This document shows, piece by piece, positions 43,198-55,731 of a stretch of DNA of 64,000 nt. Where the stretch lies: assembly GCF_003265705.1 (NCBI RefSeq), contig NW_020313057.1:6125363-6189362 (forward strand), read 5' to 3'. The position numbers were made by a program, and so were the translations under genes. This DNA is from Callorhinus ursinus (lineage: Eukaryota > Chordata > Mammalia > Carnivora > Otariidae). The notes under the pieces are model-generated. The model was not told where the DNA came from, ran no database searches, and saw only the letters and a program-made list of their open reading frames with translations. The number at the start of each line of letters is the position of its first letter. Positions within the stretch are counted from its first letter, which is position 1.

Positions 43198-45404
43198 TAT
43201 AAAATGCATCCCTTTTTGCCACATCTCCTTTTAGTGAGTCCCCACTCTGTGAGAGGAGAGTCAGAGAGGGGACATATTGTGCATCTACTTTCTTGTCAGT
43301 GGTGGGTCTCTCTGGGCCAAGCTGGGGACTCTGTCTCTGAGCACATTTAACTGTAGGGTTAAATGAAATCTCAGCAGACCGGCCCATTGTGACAGCTTCC
43401 TCCAAAGCATCATCCTGCTTCGCTACCACTTGGCATTTCTTCTACCGTATTACAGAAGAAGGCATTTCTCTGGTTGGTATTCAAATGGAAACTGACATTT
43501 GGTTCACTTCTAAGACACTCTGATGTATGTGAGGCTTTTTTTTTATAGGGCCCTTTCCTCCAACCCAGGGATTAAAATGAGCCTCGACATAAACCATAGG
43601 GAAGAGGCATAAAAATGATTCTAAATCTCACCTATGCTCAGCTGACACCTGTAAAGCACGGTTGTGTTTTAATGATAACACTCTGGAATGGCTCAGGTAA
43701 ATACAGTGCCATATGCAAAGCTCTCAGATCCCACAAATACCCCCAGTACTTATGATCCCTGTGGGTAGGTTTTCTCTTGCAGTGTTCAAGTCTGAATGGA
43801 ATATAAATGCACCATTAAATCTGCCCTCGAAGTAGAGAGAGTGGCCGTTGCATAGTTAAGTGAAAAAGGCAGCATTTTATGTCTGATAGAGCAGTCATCT
43901 TGTAAAGAACAAATTGGTAGAGAGAGACAGGGGAAAACGATGTACGGAGAGTGGACAGGCAGAGGGAAGTCTAAGTTCTTTTATAAATTCCCTTTAAATA
44001 ACATATTTTATTGAGCTGTTGGAAGAAAAATGCAGATTCTTTCTGAAGCTTAGAAAGAAGGTGCCTATCCCCAGCCTCCCACTCCAGCACACACCCATGA
44101 AAGCGACTATGATCGCCAGTGCCATCGTTAGTAAGAAGGGGGAAGAGAAACAATAGTAAGAGTCATCTTTCACTACAGCAAACAAAGCAAGTTTCGCTTG
44201 TCACAGTCAATGATGAATGGCTACCTATCACTTTCCCGAAGAGGGAGAAACCAAAGATTGTGTATCAATTTTTATAATTTTAAAGCTCAAAGATAATAAC
44301 TCTGCAGAAATGGAGCAGACCACATAAAAATCCCCCCTGAAAATGTGATTACACATAAAAATCCATAAAAACGTACAAAGTGATAGATGAACCAAAACTA
44401 CACAAATGCAGTTTTTTATCCTTTTGGAATGGAGCAGAAATGGCATATGTAGAGAGAATGATTTTATTTTGTATTTTTAAAAGAAATATTTGGAGCTTAA
44501 TTGAATTATACTTCTGGTGGGAATTGAAATATTTAGCTGGAATATTGGGTTTTATTTTAAACTGAATTCTATATTGAAGAGATGAAGAAAGGAACCACCG
44601 TGAAGTATTAGCAGTAAGGATGACCCATTTCAATATAAAAAAGCCACACATAATAGAAGGTAGTACATTTTCTTCCCACACTCTCCTAACCCCCAAAGGG
44701 TCTGTATTCAGTATTCTTGATTATTCTCATAAGGAAATCATCTTTGAGCTATTCTAATTAAATCCAGGTTACATCTCATATTTATTTCTTGAGATTCTTA
44801 AAATTTACTTTTTGTGTGTGTGGCTACCCTGCTAAATGTTTACCATCCCCCCGCTTTCAATTTCATATCAATGAACCTGGAACATGTCTCGAGATACAAG
44901 TCTCCTTTTGCTTATTCCGCAGAAGTTACCAAGTTAATCCCAAATTTTTTCACCACACCTTACCAATATATATTATTTTTTATTCATTTTAAGATATTTT
45001 GTTTGCATTGGGCCTTCAAGGGCTTCATGATGTCCCCATAGGTAAATTTAACCAATAGTACTGCATAATAAAATGTGCTTAAGTTTTCTGCATTTAGAAA
45101 TCACACCAATAATTTGTATTTCTTTAACGATTATGGTTGACGGAAAAAAATGCCCTTTTCTCTTGAAAACCTCAAACAGCTTGCGTCAGAAGTCCTTAGA
45201 GGTCTGCTTAATATTGTTCAACTTATGGTTCACAACTAGTATGGACACCATTGTATAACACAGGTGAGGTGTTTCCTTTACGTTGCAATCCAGGTAAAGT
45301 ATATCGTCCATAGAGCGGTATGGTTTTTAGTATGTAATTTCAATGTATTATTTATATCAACTAGGTTTAGGGAATATACAGAGGCTAGCTTAACATCATG
45401 CCAA
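43198..45404. other. Unannotated sequence, 2.2 kb
   Basis: Largely free of recognisable repeats. The part at 44230-44700 is AT-rich with frames up to 115 codons on the minus strand that look like chance. Nothing supports a gene. Confidence 0.3.
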
Positions 45405-45420
45405 TCAAACCTGTATTTTA

Positions 45421-45622
45421 TTTTTTTTTAAGATTTTTATTTATTTGAGAGAGAGACAGACATTGACAGAGATAGCAAGAGAGAGAGAGCACAGTGGGGA
45501 GGAGAGGGAGAAGCAGGCCCCCACTGAGCAGGGAGCCCGACCTGGGGCTCGATCCCAGGACCCTGGGACCATGACCTGAGCCAAAGGCAGCCGCTTAACC
45601 AACTGAGCCACCCAGGTGCCCC
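45421..45622 (-). mobile_element. SINEC, young-looking
   Basis: TTTTTAAGATTTTTATTTAT at the left, ATCCCAGGACCCTGGGACC, ATGACCTGAGCCAAAGGCAG and GAGCCACCCAGGTGCCCC. The target duplication TCAAACCTGTATTTTA is perfect at 45405-45420 and 45623-45638. Confidence 0.97.
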
Positions 45623-45638
45623 TCAAACCTGTATTTTA

Positions 45639-46560
45639 AATGGCCATAAGGAAAAAAAAAAGAACACATCCCATAGGTTAACTTTGCTTCTAGCAAACCC
45701 TTTCCTCCACACCCTTAGAACGGCAGCTGGACAAGGAGCGAGGTTCTGAAAATCAACCATAAGGACTCAGGAGAAGGAGAAGTGGAAGAGACTACAGGGT
45801 GGAAAGATGAATTCCAGAGGGAGCTGAAGGTGGAGATTAAGAAGCTGATGGCTTACTGCTAATTTCTTTATACCTTGGTGAAAAACCCAACGCGTGTTGT
45901 ATAAACTTCCAGCCCTCAGCTGCCCCGATTCTTATTAGAAGAGACCTAGCGAAACAAACAATATGCTAGGAGCATGGGGGTGCCCGTTATAAACAGTCTG
46001 AACTGCAATTCATCTTACTAAACATCCTGGACACCAGCCAGCTCAAGAATCATAAAATACCTCGGAATACAAGATGCTGTCACCGAAGAAACCCTGTTTG
46101 CTTATCAAAGAAAAGGCAACCAATTAATAGTTTTATTACTAATACCATTACCCCAAGGGCTAAAATTAGGTTTATTTATTTATTTTAAGTTCAACCCACT
46201 AAATGCCACGCTAACACCCAACAAGGTACAGCTCGTATTACAAATGAATAACTTAATTAAAAAACATTGATTTTGCTCATTGACTGCTGCAAATTTTATT
46301 AAATATTAATGATAACATTTTGTATTTTTTATACTAGTCATGAAAGTTTTATGTGCTCTCTCCTCTACAGCAGCCTTAGATTTTATGACAAAATCTTCGG
46401 CAGCTCAAAGTACAAACATAAATATTGCATTGGCCTGCTTGGTACAATATATGTGTGTACATAAGCCAATAAGAGGATGTTTGTACATTTACCCAAATAT
46501 GCACCGAGTCAGGAGCGCTGACTCAACGAAGTGAGGGAGAAACTTGAATGGTTGAAGTTT
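45639..46560. other. Repeat-poor AT-rich stretch, weak regulatory candidate
   Basis: From about 46060 to 46550 the sequence is unique-looking with TCF-like TTATCAAAG at 46102, AATTAAT words and an AP-1 core TGACTCA at 46519. Motifs are seen directly; function is not. Confidence 0.2.
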
Positions 46561-49500
46561 GTGTTTTATTTTAACTGCCCACAAGGGTCACCCAGAAACT
46601 ACTGGAAAAAGCACCCTATGAAGTGGGACCTCAGAACCCTATAACCAAGTGTGTTCTCTCCCCAAATCCCGTGTGTCATACAAAGTACAAACATGACTCC
46701 AGAAATAACGTGATTTTACATTCCAAGCCCTGTATGGCAAGAGGTTTTCACCAAAAGGACAACATTCTCCTCTTTCCTTACCTGGTGGGGCCCCAAACAC
46801 TAAAAGCTCGTCAGCCTACATAAGAGACTTCACAATTTTTTGTTGTTGTTTCTGTGGGCTTACTTTACATGTTTATAGTAGAGTTGGTACGGCTTTGGAC
46901 TTTTATCAGTGGTCTAGATGGATCAGAAGGAACCCTAACCTTGTTCCTCCGAGCTCTCAAATGAAAACCATCAAGGTTTGGAGTCAGCTATGTGAAGTGA
47001 ATCAGATGACACATTATTTGGGATGTTTTTTCCATTCTTTGGAAACATTTTACTTAGAATTTTGTGAAATGTTAGCAGAACGCCGCTACTTTGAACTTCT
47101 GCAGTGAGTTTCTTTTCTCTGCGTCTCAAAGTCATTTAAACAATTGAGAATTTAAGTCACTTCCTCAAATCACCTCAGAGGTCATAAGGACAGATCAGGC
47201 CTCTGAGTTATACAAGGCTTTCCAAAACTTAACAAACTTCCTTAGGAATACAATCATAGCAACCCAGACTTGAAAACAAAGTTTGAGCATTATTAAGTAC
47301 TTGTTAAAAAAAAAAAAAAAATCCAGCCATCCTCTGCATAGTTTGCCAATGCCCTCCCAGCAGAAGGTGAGGGAGGGAGACAGGATAGGAGGAGTGCTTT
47401 CCAAAGGGAAAGACTTGGCATGAAGAAAACATTGAAGCGTTTTCTAGAAATGAGGAACTAAAAGGCAGACCGGAAGATCTTTCAAATAGATGCGTTTTTG
47501 AAATGCAAAATATGTTTTTGTAAAACATAGATGGAAGGTAACATGCAGAAAGCAATGTATTCAATTTTGTAGTTACGGGTGACCTACGTACGCTTGGCTG
47601 CTTCGCTCTGTATCCATTATTCGTTGTGTAGCCCCCTCTGATCTGCCACTACCCCCAATCTCAACTGTCCCTCTGGGCTCTGGGAGGTTGAGCCCCAAGA
47701 ATGTCTCTCCCAGCCCTTGACAGCAGGCTCCTGTTGGGTTGGGCCAAGGAGCGCAGCTGGAGATGTAAGGGCAGAAGGAGAGAGAGAGAGAGAGATGGGG
47801 GTATTTCTGCCCTGCTGCTCCTTACGTTTGCTTCTTTGGAAAAACTATGCCCTCTCCTTGCTCCTGGATCCTGCTTCTGCCTACGGTCTCTGGGTTCCTC
47901 CACATTCCCCGTACACCCAGGCTGTACACCCAGCAGGGTTCATTACAAGACTCCGGAACCCTGTGAATGAGAATTTCTTTCTTTCTTTCTTTTCCTGCTA
48001 AGACTGTGACTGACAAGAGCAAAGGAGCTGTAGCTCCTACTAGGTATCCTTTCCATGTTGTGTTACCTGAAACAACTCCAGACATCAGGTCACAGGGGGC
48101 TTTTAAGAAAGGAGCCTTCTAAAGAAAGTCATGAGATGAGAAAAGATGAAACGATCACCAATCAACAGGCCAATTGCTGCCTACATTTTTCTGTGAACTT
48201 ACAGACACACAAAATGCCACGCAGTTACATCAGTATCATCTCCCTTTCCGTGGTGGAGTCAAGTCTGTCCCTGATGGTGAGCACTCGGGGAAAAACAAAA
48301 CAAAAACCCCCAACCATTCCTGGCAATGGTGTTCGGTGCTGGACCCGAGGGCATGTGCTCTGTAAGTCTGACACATTTTGAAAGGAACTAGTGTCCCCAA
48401 CTCAGCTTGACTGTGAACCAGGTCTATAGAGCCACCTTTAGTCCTCCCAGGGAATAAATTAAATCTGCATCTTGACTGTGTTGCCTGGAAGAGATTGTTA
48501 AATTATTTATGGTGCAATAGCAGGGAGTTGCTCTTCTCCGCAAGTTGGGGGTGGGGAGGAGTGTATTCTGCCTGCTGTCTACTCTGGGCCACTGTGTTCC
48601 TAAGTCCAGTGATGTCTACAGAAAAATAACAAGGCTGGAGGCAACCAAGATACATTAACAAAAAAGAGGCAGTAAATCACTTTTCACTGTTCAGAGATGG
48701 CTTTCCGCCTGCGAGGGCTGCCGGTTTGCTCTGGTTCTGCCCGGGACCCGACGGATGTCTGCTGATGCCTGGCTGGAGAACGTGGGGCAGGGGATGAGCT
48801 AAGGACCACATGGATTGAAGGGCGAGGTTTTAAAAATGGAAATAAGAAGAAAGCCAAGAATTTGTAGAAGGGATTTTTGCTAATCTGGAAACTCCTTCCA
48901 AGTTTTGCTCTTAGTTCGTATATATACTCAGTGTCAAAACAGCTTTACACCGAGCATCAGAAGACCTGTTTACATAGGCCTGGTTCAAGGATGGATTTCT
49001 TAAAGCTTCTGGGTGATTTACTGGTATTTTGAAAATCACTGAAGGATAGAGTGACATGGAGAGCCTCAGTGGTGTTCCCACTAGGGGGTACCATTCCTGT
49101 GGACGTTTATCCCTTGTGCCCTGATGCCCAAATGGCTTTCACATGGAAAGAAAACCAAAACTACTGTATAATTATAGAGAAGATTTAAATGCACATACTT
49201 GGTGCTAACACATTGACGCATCCAGGTAAAATGATCTCAATGACTAATCACTGATTTTTTCAGAGATCTGTTATGGAATGAGGCAGAGTGAAAGCATGCA
49301 CTGTGAAGGAGGCACACAGAAAAAGTGGACACAGCACAGGAGGAAAGACAGACAATGAAAAGACTTCCCAGTTCATATTTCTTCCTAAATCCAGAGCTTA
49401 GGAAATGTTTTGTCCTACTTGCTTGGACAGAGAGAAATTCTATCCTAAAATGTATATGCAGGGCCATCTTTATTTCAACTTGGAAGGGATATTATTTTAT

Positions 49501-49942
49501 CTAACTTTGTTGGAACTATAACAGAAATTAAACCCGTTATATTTACATGAACATACTCTCTTCATAGACCTGAAAACCTTTTCCACACCTTATCGAATCC
49601 CTCCACATCCGAGTTAAGAGGCCAGTTTATTACCTCATTTTGCAATTAAAGAAAGGCATGGAAAAAATGAAATGTTCTGCTTTCCTAAATAGAAAGATAT
49701 GTAGATGGACAGATGGGTGATAGAAATATAGAAATAGTAGTTTTATTTATCCTGATATTAGCATGTTATTATAACATTCTGACTTTTATACTTGTGCTAA
49801 ACATTAATTAGTTCTCTAGTCTAGGAAGAGAGATGCTAAGTCTGAGGTAATTCCTAGCACTGAAGTTAGTACCAAAAATGCATATTAGGAAAATCCACAT
49901 GTTTGTTTAATTCTTCCTCTTTCCTACTACGTTTAAACTGTT
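46561..49942. other. Unannotated sequence, 3.4 kb
   Basis: No gene or clear transposon found. An A run lies at 47305-47321, a (GA)n patch at about 47779-47796, a (TTTC)n patch at 47977-47991, an A/C-rich patch at 48292-48311, a CTCF-like word at 49078-49092 and possible MIR-like text at about 49570-49680. Open frames up to 108 codons overlap on both strands without recognisable content. Confidence 0.3.
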
Positions 49943-50093
49943 TAAAAAATATTTATTTATTTTAGAGAGAGTATGCAAGCAGACTCCAAGCTGAGCATGG
50001 AGCCCAATGAGGGGCTTGATCTCAACGACCCTGAAATCACTGGGCCAAAACCAAGAATTAGAGGCTTAACCAACTGTGCCACCTAGGTGCTCC
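49943..50093 (-). mobile_element. SINEC, old and diverged
   Basis: AAAAATATTTATTTATTTTAG at the left, then TTGATCTCAACGACCCTGAA and GAGGCTTAACCAACTGTGCC, ending ACCTAGGTGCTCC. The GA-rich segment is shortened. Flanks TAAACTGTTT and TAAACTTTTT may be the target duplication. Confidence 0.85.
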
Positions 50094-50160
50094 TAAACTT
50101 TTTATTGAAGTATAATACACAGAGAAAAGTATACATAAGTAATAAAGTCATTGACCTCTA
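50094..50160 (-). repeat. L1M 3' UTR-like fragment (tentative)
   Basis: TTTATTGAAGTATAATACAC and AGAAAAGTATACATAAGT resemble the antisense L1M 3' UTR motif TTTATTGAGATATAATTCAC. Short and uncertain. A (TC)n(TA)n run follows at 50160-50185. Confidence 0.45.
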
Positions 50161-50274
50161 TCTCTCTCTCTCTATATATATATTTTAGCTTTTAGCAACA
50201 CAGAGATAAGGGCTTGCTTGTGGGCTAAGTCAGGAGTGAAGCCAGTAGGAAGAAAGCAGACGAAAACTAGGAGA

Positions 50275-50875
50275 TTTTCAGTACTGGCAGATTGTAAGTC
50301 CCAAAGGTGGCTGTAATAATACCTCCCATCCCATATGTCCTTCTGCAGAGTGACCTTGCTACTCCTTCCTCAAGCGGTAGTTGATTTCTCCACTCATATC
50401 TTTCCCCACTCGTGTCTAGGTGGGCTCTGTGACTGCTTTGACTAATAGAATACAAGTAGACATGACACTGTGTCATTTCTGGGCACAACCTTTAAGCTAC
50501 TTCAGTAGTCTGCCATTTGGGATATTTGCTCTTGGCGTGCTCTCTCTCAGAACCCAGCGTTGGGCTGTAAGTAGCCAAACCACATGGAGGGGTCATGTGT
50601 AGGTGCTTCGCTCACACTCCAGTTGAACTCCCAGCCAACAGCCTGCATCAACTGCCAACAATCCGAGTGTGCCATCTTGGGTAGCCTGCTCAGTCAAAAA
50701 CTCAGATGACTGTGGCTCCAGCCAACATCTGACTTCAATTGCATGAGAGAGCCCAGGGAGAAATGCCCAGCTGAGCCCAATCAACCCACAGACCCATGAG
50801 AGATAACAATAAATGGTTTTAAATCCACTCATTTAGGGGGTAGTACGTCAACCAGACACAGATCACTGGAACAAG
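50275..50875 (+). mobile_element. MaLR MLT1-like LTR, old
   Basis: ATGTCCTTCTGCAGAGTGAC, GGGCTCTGTGACTGCTTTGA, CTAATAGAATACAAG, CACATGGAGGGGTCATGTGT and CCCAGCTGAGCCCAATCAAC followed by AATAAATGGTTTTAAATCCA match old MLT1-type LTRs with their AATAAA signal near the end. Solo. Subfamily not assigned. Confidence 0.75.
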
Positions 50876-53177
50876 TACCAAAACACTGATACAGAAATTT
50901 CACTTCCAGAGGAGGAAAGCAGAAAAGGGACAAGAATGGGCAAGATGGCACATATACTCGCAGACTGAATGGGTGAGAAATGAGAGGCAAGAATTTGGAG
51001 GCAATGGCATTTGGTGAGAAAGAGGAAAAGGGTATCAGGCTTAAGAAAGGGACAGATATTTGGAATATCATATATGTGCAACTGGAGACAGTCCAGCAAA
51101 AGTTTACTGACACGTTTGAAGACCAGGCTGATGTTGTAAACCATCATTCTGAAGAACAACATCTGCCTGGGGCTAGGATTTCCTCCATTTGAGTTTGGCT
51201 ATGCAGGGTAGGAGAAGAGAAATCATACGACAGGACTGATCTCAGATTACTATTTTAAAGAGCAGGTGAGGAAGGAAGGAAGAACAATACAGCCATGGGT
51301 TCTGGTAGGTATTAGCTGAAGCAATGGACCATGGCTTTTAACCTGTGTAGGGAAAGGAAATGAAACTGGGAGAGACCTGATTTTAGAAGTGAAAGAAAAG
51401 AATCTGCAGAAAGTGGACGCATAAAAGATTAGCTATGTGAGAGCAAGGAATGAGAAAGCTGGAGAGAGAAGTTTTGATCCAAAAATAGAATGTTATTGAA
51501 TTCTTTGACGTATTTGTATTTTTTATGACCTCATTAGTACTTAGGATTGTTTCACCTATAAAATATTTAAAGACTAATAGATTAAAAAATCCAAACCCGT
51601 TACTATTTCTACCTGTCATTAAACATGCCTGGATAGGAAGATGATTCACAACGAAGGGTTAGACTGTAGCTTTATTTGCCAATATCCGGTGCTGAGAGCT
51701 GACTGTGTGCAGCTTTCTAGATTTGTGCTCAGTGACATCATGGTGTTAGCCTGAAATTGGCCGTGATGGAACATATACATTATAGAAATTTGCAGACACA
51801 ACAATTCAGGGCTTCTGTCTGCCAGAGGGTGGGTTGTTAAACATTTAGCAGCACACCACTACTCACTCCCTCCATATACCCTGTTTACCACAAGAAAGAG
51901 ATTTTAACTTTCTACATTTCTTACAAATGTGTATCTACTAACTCATGCCTTATTCTTCAAAGGACATGAGTGGAGGATCATTTCAACACAAATGTTGAGT
52001 TCAAGATAAGTAATTTATTACATGTGAAGACACACTTCTCTCTCTTTCCTATGCCAGCACATTCCAAGACAGAAGGAAAAAGTCAACAGAACAAGCTGAA
52101 GTAAGCAAAGTTCAGCCATGTGAAGATGTAGGTCCTATAACAGCTATGGAATTGAAAAAGGATTAACTCTGAGAAGATTATTTTAAGAGATCGAAAACTG
52201 GCGTACTTTGTTCTCTCTTCTCAGTGAGCTTGTGGCAAAGAGGAATTGAAGTCAGGATAAGTGTTCTCCTGGGTCTGTGCAAATACACCCACTCGTGCTA
52301 CTTGCAAGTCACGGGACCAGAAATCCACCCCAAAATGCCTGTGTTCCTTCCACATTTAGTTTGTGAACACTATAATATTGGCACTGTAAAGAATGCTAAT
52401 AAACCAATCACTCAAACAAATTTTTAACCTCTCCAATTTGCCCCACAGTGTAACTGGTATATTATAATCTACAGCAAAACAGGCTCATTCTCTCACTTCA
52501 TCTTTTTGGAGAGGTTTTTGTTTTGTTTTGTTTTTTCAGTTCAGTTTTTCAAATACTGTCTGCATTTTCCTTTCTCCCTCATTTTGCTTTAGGATAGTAA
52601 CAAAAATTAATGAATTAGCACAATAAAAAGGAAAGGTTACTGGGAATATGAATGAAAACATAATCCTCAGAGGATCTCAGCCTGATCAATTTGAAGGAAG
52701 ATACAAAATGTTATCTGTTAGGCAAAGCAAACCTGGGAATTTTGAGCTGTCCCTTAGTATACTAAACTATATTAATATTTTTTTCCATTCATGCAATAAA
52801 AACTTATTGAGAATGACTTAGATGTGAATATAAGGGTAATAAAGCGCTTTGTGGCTCACTCTCAGAATTGCAATACAGACTTGAAAGGTTTCATTAAAAT
52901 TAGAAGCATTTTAGCCTGTTCCGTTTCTATTAAATGGGAACACATTAATGTATTTTATTTGGGGGGAGGATTAGATGAGATGAATATATAGTAACTGGTG
53001 TTGAAATGCTGGGTGATTTTTTTGAGACAGGAGAAAAGCACTAACAAAACCTCCACACTACTTGAACGCCGTTTTGTGACATTCTTTATCCAGGTGGCTT
53101 CAACAATAATCCCATTAGGCATTTGCAGGTGTTACGTTGGTCACTGGAAGGCTTCCTTCCATATTTTCCCTTGAATA
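50876..53177. other. Unannotated sequence, 2.3 kb
   Basis: No repeat body recognised apart from a (TTTTG)n patch at about 52516-52532. Short frames on both strands only. Confidence 0.3.
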
Positions 53178-53214
53178 CAGTAGGAAACATGGAAACAGAC
53201 CATGTTTCCTACTG
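53178..53214. repeat. Perfect 15-bp inverted repeat with 7-base loop
   Basis: CAGTAGGAAACATGG at 53178-53192 pairs without mismatch with CCATGTTTCCTACTG at 53200-53214, around the loop AAACAGA. No transposon family with these termini is known to me. Confidence 0.95.
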
Positions 53215-53540
53215 AGAACAGATAAAGAGTGAGGGACAGGGTGAATTCTGTGTAATGGTTACTGTTTCATGAATGAAAATTATCTAACAGGGAAAAATAA
53301 TTTTCCTCATTTTTCCTTCCAAGGATACTTATTAAAATGGAATTTTTAGATGAATATGCAATGATACAGCAAATTAAACTTGCTATATCAAAACAACAAC
53401 ACACTATGAGATTTTGAAAATACCCAAGGTTCTTTTATTATATAAGGAGAAACTACTATGTTGTGGATATATATTTTTCATTACTGCACTTCATGATAGA
53501 ATTTGGAGACAAGCAGGGACTTTAGATATTAAAGCTAGTT
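53215..53540. other. Unannotated AT-rich sequence
   Basis: Nothing recognised. Confidence 0.3.
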
Positions 53541-53887
53541 TGTGGTGGACTGAATGTGCTTCCTCCCAAAATACTTATGTTGAAGTTCTAACCCCAGCAT
53601 GATGGTATCTGGAGGTGGGGCCTTGGGGAGGTGATCAGGGTTAGATGAGGTCATGAGGAGGGGGTCCTCATGATGGGATTAGTGCCCTTGTGGGAAGGAA
53701 CAGTAGAGAGCTTGCTCACTCCCCTTCTGTGGACACAGGCAGTTTGCAAGCCCGGACGACAGCCCTCACCAGGATCTGACGCCTTTATCCAGGACTTCCC
53801 AGCCTTCAGGATGGTGAGAAAACAGGTATCTGTAGTTTAAGCCATCCAGTCTATATTTTGTTATGGCAGCCTGAGCTAATTAATAAA
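53541..53887 (+). mobile_element. MaLR (MLT1A/MST-like) solo LTR
   Basis: TGTGGTGGACTGAATGTGCT, GATGGTATCTGGAGGTGGGG, AGATGAGGTCATGAGGAGGG, CATGATGGGATTAGTGCCCT, CAGCCCTCACCAGGATCTGA and TTTTGTTATGGCAGCCTGAG give a complete LTR. No internal sequence or second LTR is attached. Confidence 0.92.
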
Positions 53888-54039
53888 TAGTCTCTGCCTT
53901 CAAAGAGCCCAATCTAGAGGGGGAAGGTATACACGTAGTTTCAGTAAGAACTGTGGCAGAAGTATGCATGAGGTGCTAATGCAAGGCACTCCTGAGAATT
54001 TACCTACTTCTCTGAGATCTAATACGTGATGAGGTGAAG

Positions 54040-54242
54040 GGGCGCCTGGGTGGCTCAGTTGGTTAAGCGACTGCCTTCGGCTCAGGTCATGATCCTGGAG
54101 TCCCGGGATCGAGTCCCGCATCGGGCTCCCTGCTCAGCGGGGAGTCTGCTTCTCCCTCTGACCCTCTCCCCTCTTGTGCTGCTCTCTCTCTCTCATTCTC
54201 TCTCTCTCAAATAAATAAATAAAAAAAAATAATCTTAAAAAA
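54040..54242 (+). mobile_element. SINEC, subfamily with CCTGGAGTCC and CTGACCCTC variants
   Basis: GGGCGCCTGGGTGGCTCAGT, GCGACTGCCTTCGGCTCAGG, CCTGGAGTCCCGGGATCGAG and TCTCCCTCTGACCCTC, with a long (TAAA)n tail. The target duplication is AATACGTGATGAGGTGAAG at 54021-54039 and AATACATGATGAGGTGAAG at 54243-54261, with one mismatch. Confidence 0.97.
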
Positions 54243-54332
54243 AATACATGATGAGGTGAAGAAACTGTGCCTATCTGTTAAAGTGATTTGGGTCAAAAAT
54301 GGTTGGCGTCAGAGCCGAATACTATCCGAGAT

Positions 54333-54336
<4 letters not shown>

Positions 54337-54383
<47 letters not shown>
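54337..54383. repeat. (TG)n microsatellite, about 23 units
   Basis: Longest uninterrupted dinucleotide run of its type in the window. Confidence 0.97.
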
Positions 54384-54385
<2 letters not shown>

Positions 54386-54424
54386 ATATAGAAAAATCCA
54401 TTTTTTACCTACTCAGTTGTTATT

Positions 54425-54618
54425 AAGCCCTCACTGTGTGCTGTTATCATAAACATTGACATGCATATTTAATTGTATTCTCACAACCACCCCGCCTCCA
54501 TCTGACAGAGGAGATAACTGAGGTTTAGAGAGATTGACTAACTTGCCCCAAGTCCCATAGCTAGTACCACTGGAGCTGAGCTTTGAACCCACATACCTGA
54601 ACATCAATGTTTTAGGAA
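54425..54618 (-). repeat. MIR SINE (ancient)
   Basis: CCCTCACTGTGTGCTGTTAT, TCACAACCACCCCGCCTCC, GACAGAGGAGATAACTGAGG, AAGTCCCATAGCTAGTACC and TTTGAACCCACATACCTG are antisense MIR. Confidence 0.8.
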
Positions 54619-54729
54619 GGTAAGAAATGTAAAATGACTTGGAGGAAATTAAGCTGTAAACAAATGCTGATCAGTAGATCCCTAGCATCTGCCAACACGC
54701 TGTTAACACACGAAAATACATAAGCTGTA

Positions 54730-54795
54730 TAATTTTCTCATCAGTAAAATTGGGGTAATATCTTCCTCAGAGGGCTAATGTGAAGATGAACGCTA
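54730..54795 (+). repeat. MIR fragment (tentative)
   Basis: TTTTCTCATCAGTAAAATTG, GGGTAATATCTTCCTCAGAG and GGCTAATGTGAAGATGA follow the MIR 3' half. Confidence 0.6.
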
Positions 54796-55484
54796 CTCTA
54801 GTGAGAATGTTTCTGTCTCTCAGCCCATGTGGCTCAGCTGGGAGGAGGGGTGAGAGGGCTCCCCGTCCATCCATATTTTTCTAGAACATTGCAAAACCTC
54901 TGCTACTTTGAGGCTCACAGCATTTGGCTGCACCAGCCTCTCACAACAACTGGTACCATCCTTCCTAACCCTTAATTTAAGGTGCCATCATTTTAAGGAA
55001 CTCTAAAATCTATGCAGATGACACATCCAACACTCTGGCTGTCGGATCTTGTCTGATCCCTTCCTTTGCTGCCCCACCCCCATCCCAGCAGCACACCCTT
55101 GACTTTGCCATCACATCTGCAATCACAGGTTCATGCAATGCATTCCCCAACACAGCCTCCTCTCCTTCCAGCCCTCTTGCTTAAAGGGCCCCACTGATAT
55201 GGCCCATCACGTGGATAGAGAACTACTTCCCAACACACAGATGCCTTTGCTTTCAGCCTCTTATCTTTACTTCTGGGTTAACTCAGTTCAGATTCCATGT
55301 TCCCTCCACGAGTGCCATTCTCTTTGTCCTCTCCTCTCATCCACATGGCCTGAAGAGAACATTCCCTACTTACCAAAGTCCTTGCCTAAAGGTATTAAAA
55401 TGGAATACTGTGTTCCATCACAACTCGTTCTAAAGGCTGAAGCTGATAACAAATTCTGAGTGGCCCAGGACACTAGACTTTACT
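54796..55484. other. Unannotated sequence
   Basis: Pyrimidine-rich in places, with one plus-strand frame of 108 codons at 55133-55459 lacking recognisable features. Could be an old LINE remnant. Confidence 0.3.
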
Positions 55485-55563
55485 GGTCCTCGACACCCAA
55501 CGTGGGGCTCAAACTAACAACCCCAAGATTGAGTCACATGCTCTTCTGAGCCAGCCAGGCTCC
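55485..55563 (-). mobile_element. SINEC head fragment, older type
   Basis: CACCCAACGTGGGGCTCAAA, CTAACAACCCCAAGATTGAG, TCACATGCTCTTCTGAGCCA and GCCAGGCTCCC form the reversed tRNA-related head without the CT-rich part or tail. Confidence 0.8.
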
Positions 55564-55731
55564 CACAGAGGGATTTCTTTTTAAAGTTTTCTGTCCGTTT
55601 TTACATCCATATAGAAAATGAGGTTATATTAGTCAACCCTTTGTTGAGAATATATAAAACTTCCCTTTATGTACATGTTTTCACCAATCAGAAGAAGAGT
55701 AAAACAATTCTTCCCTCAATAGTTTTCTCAG

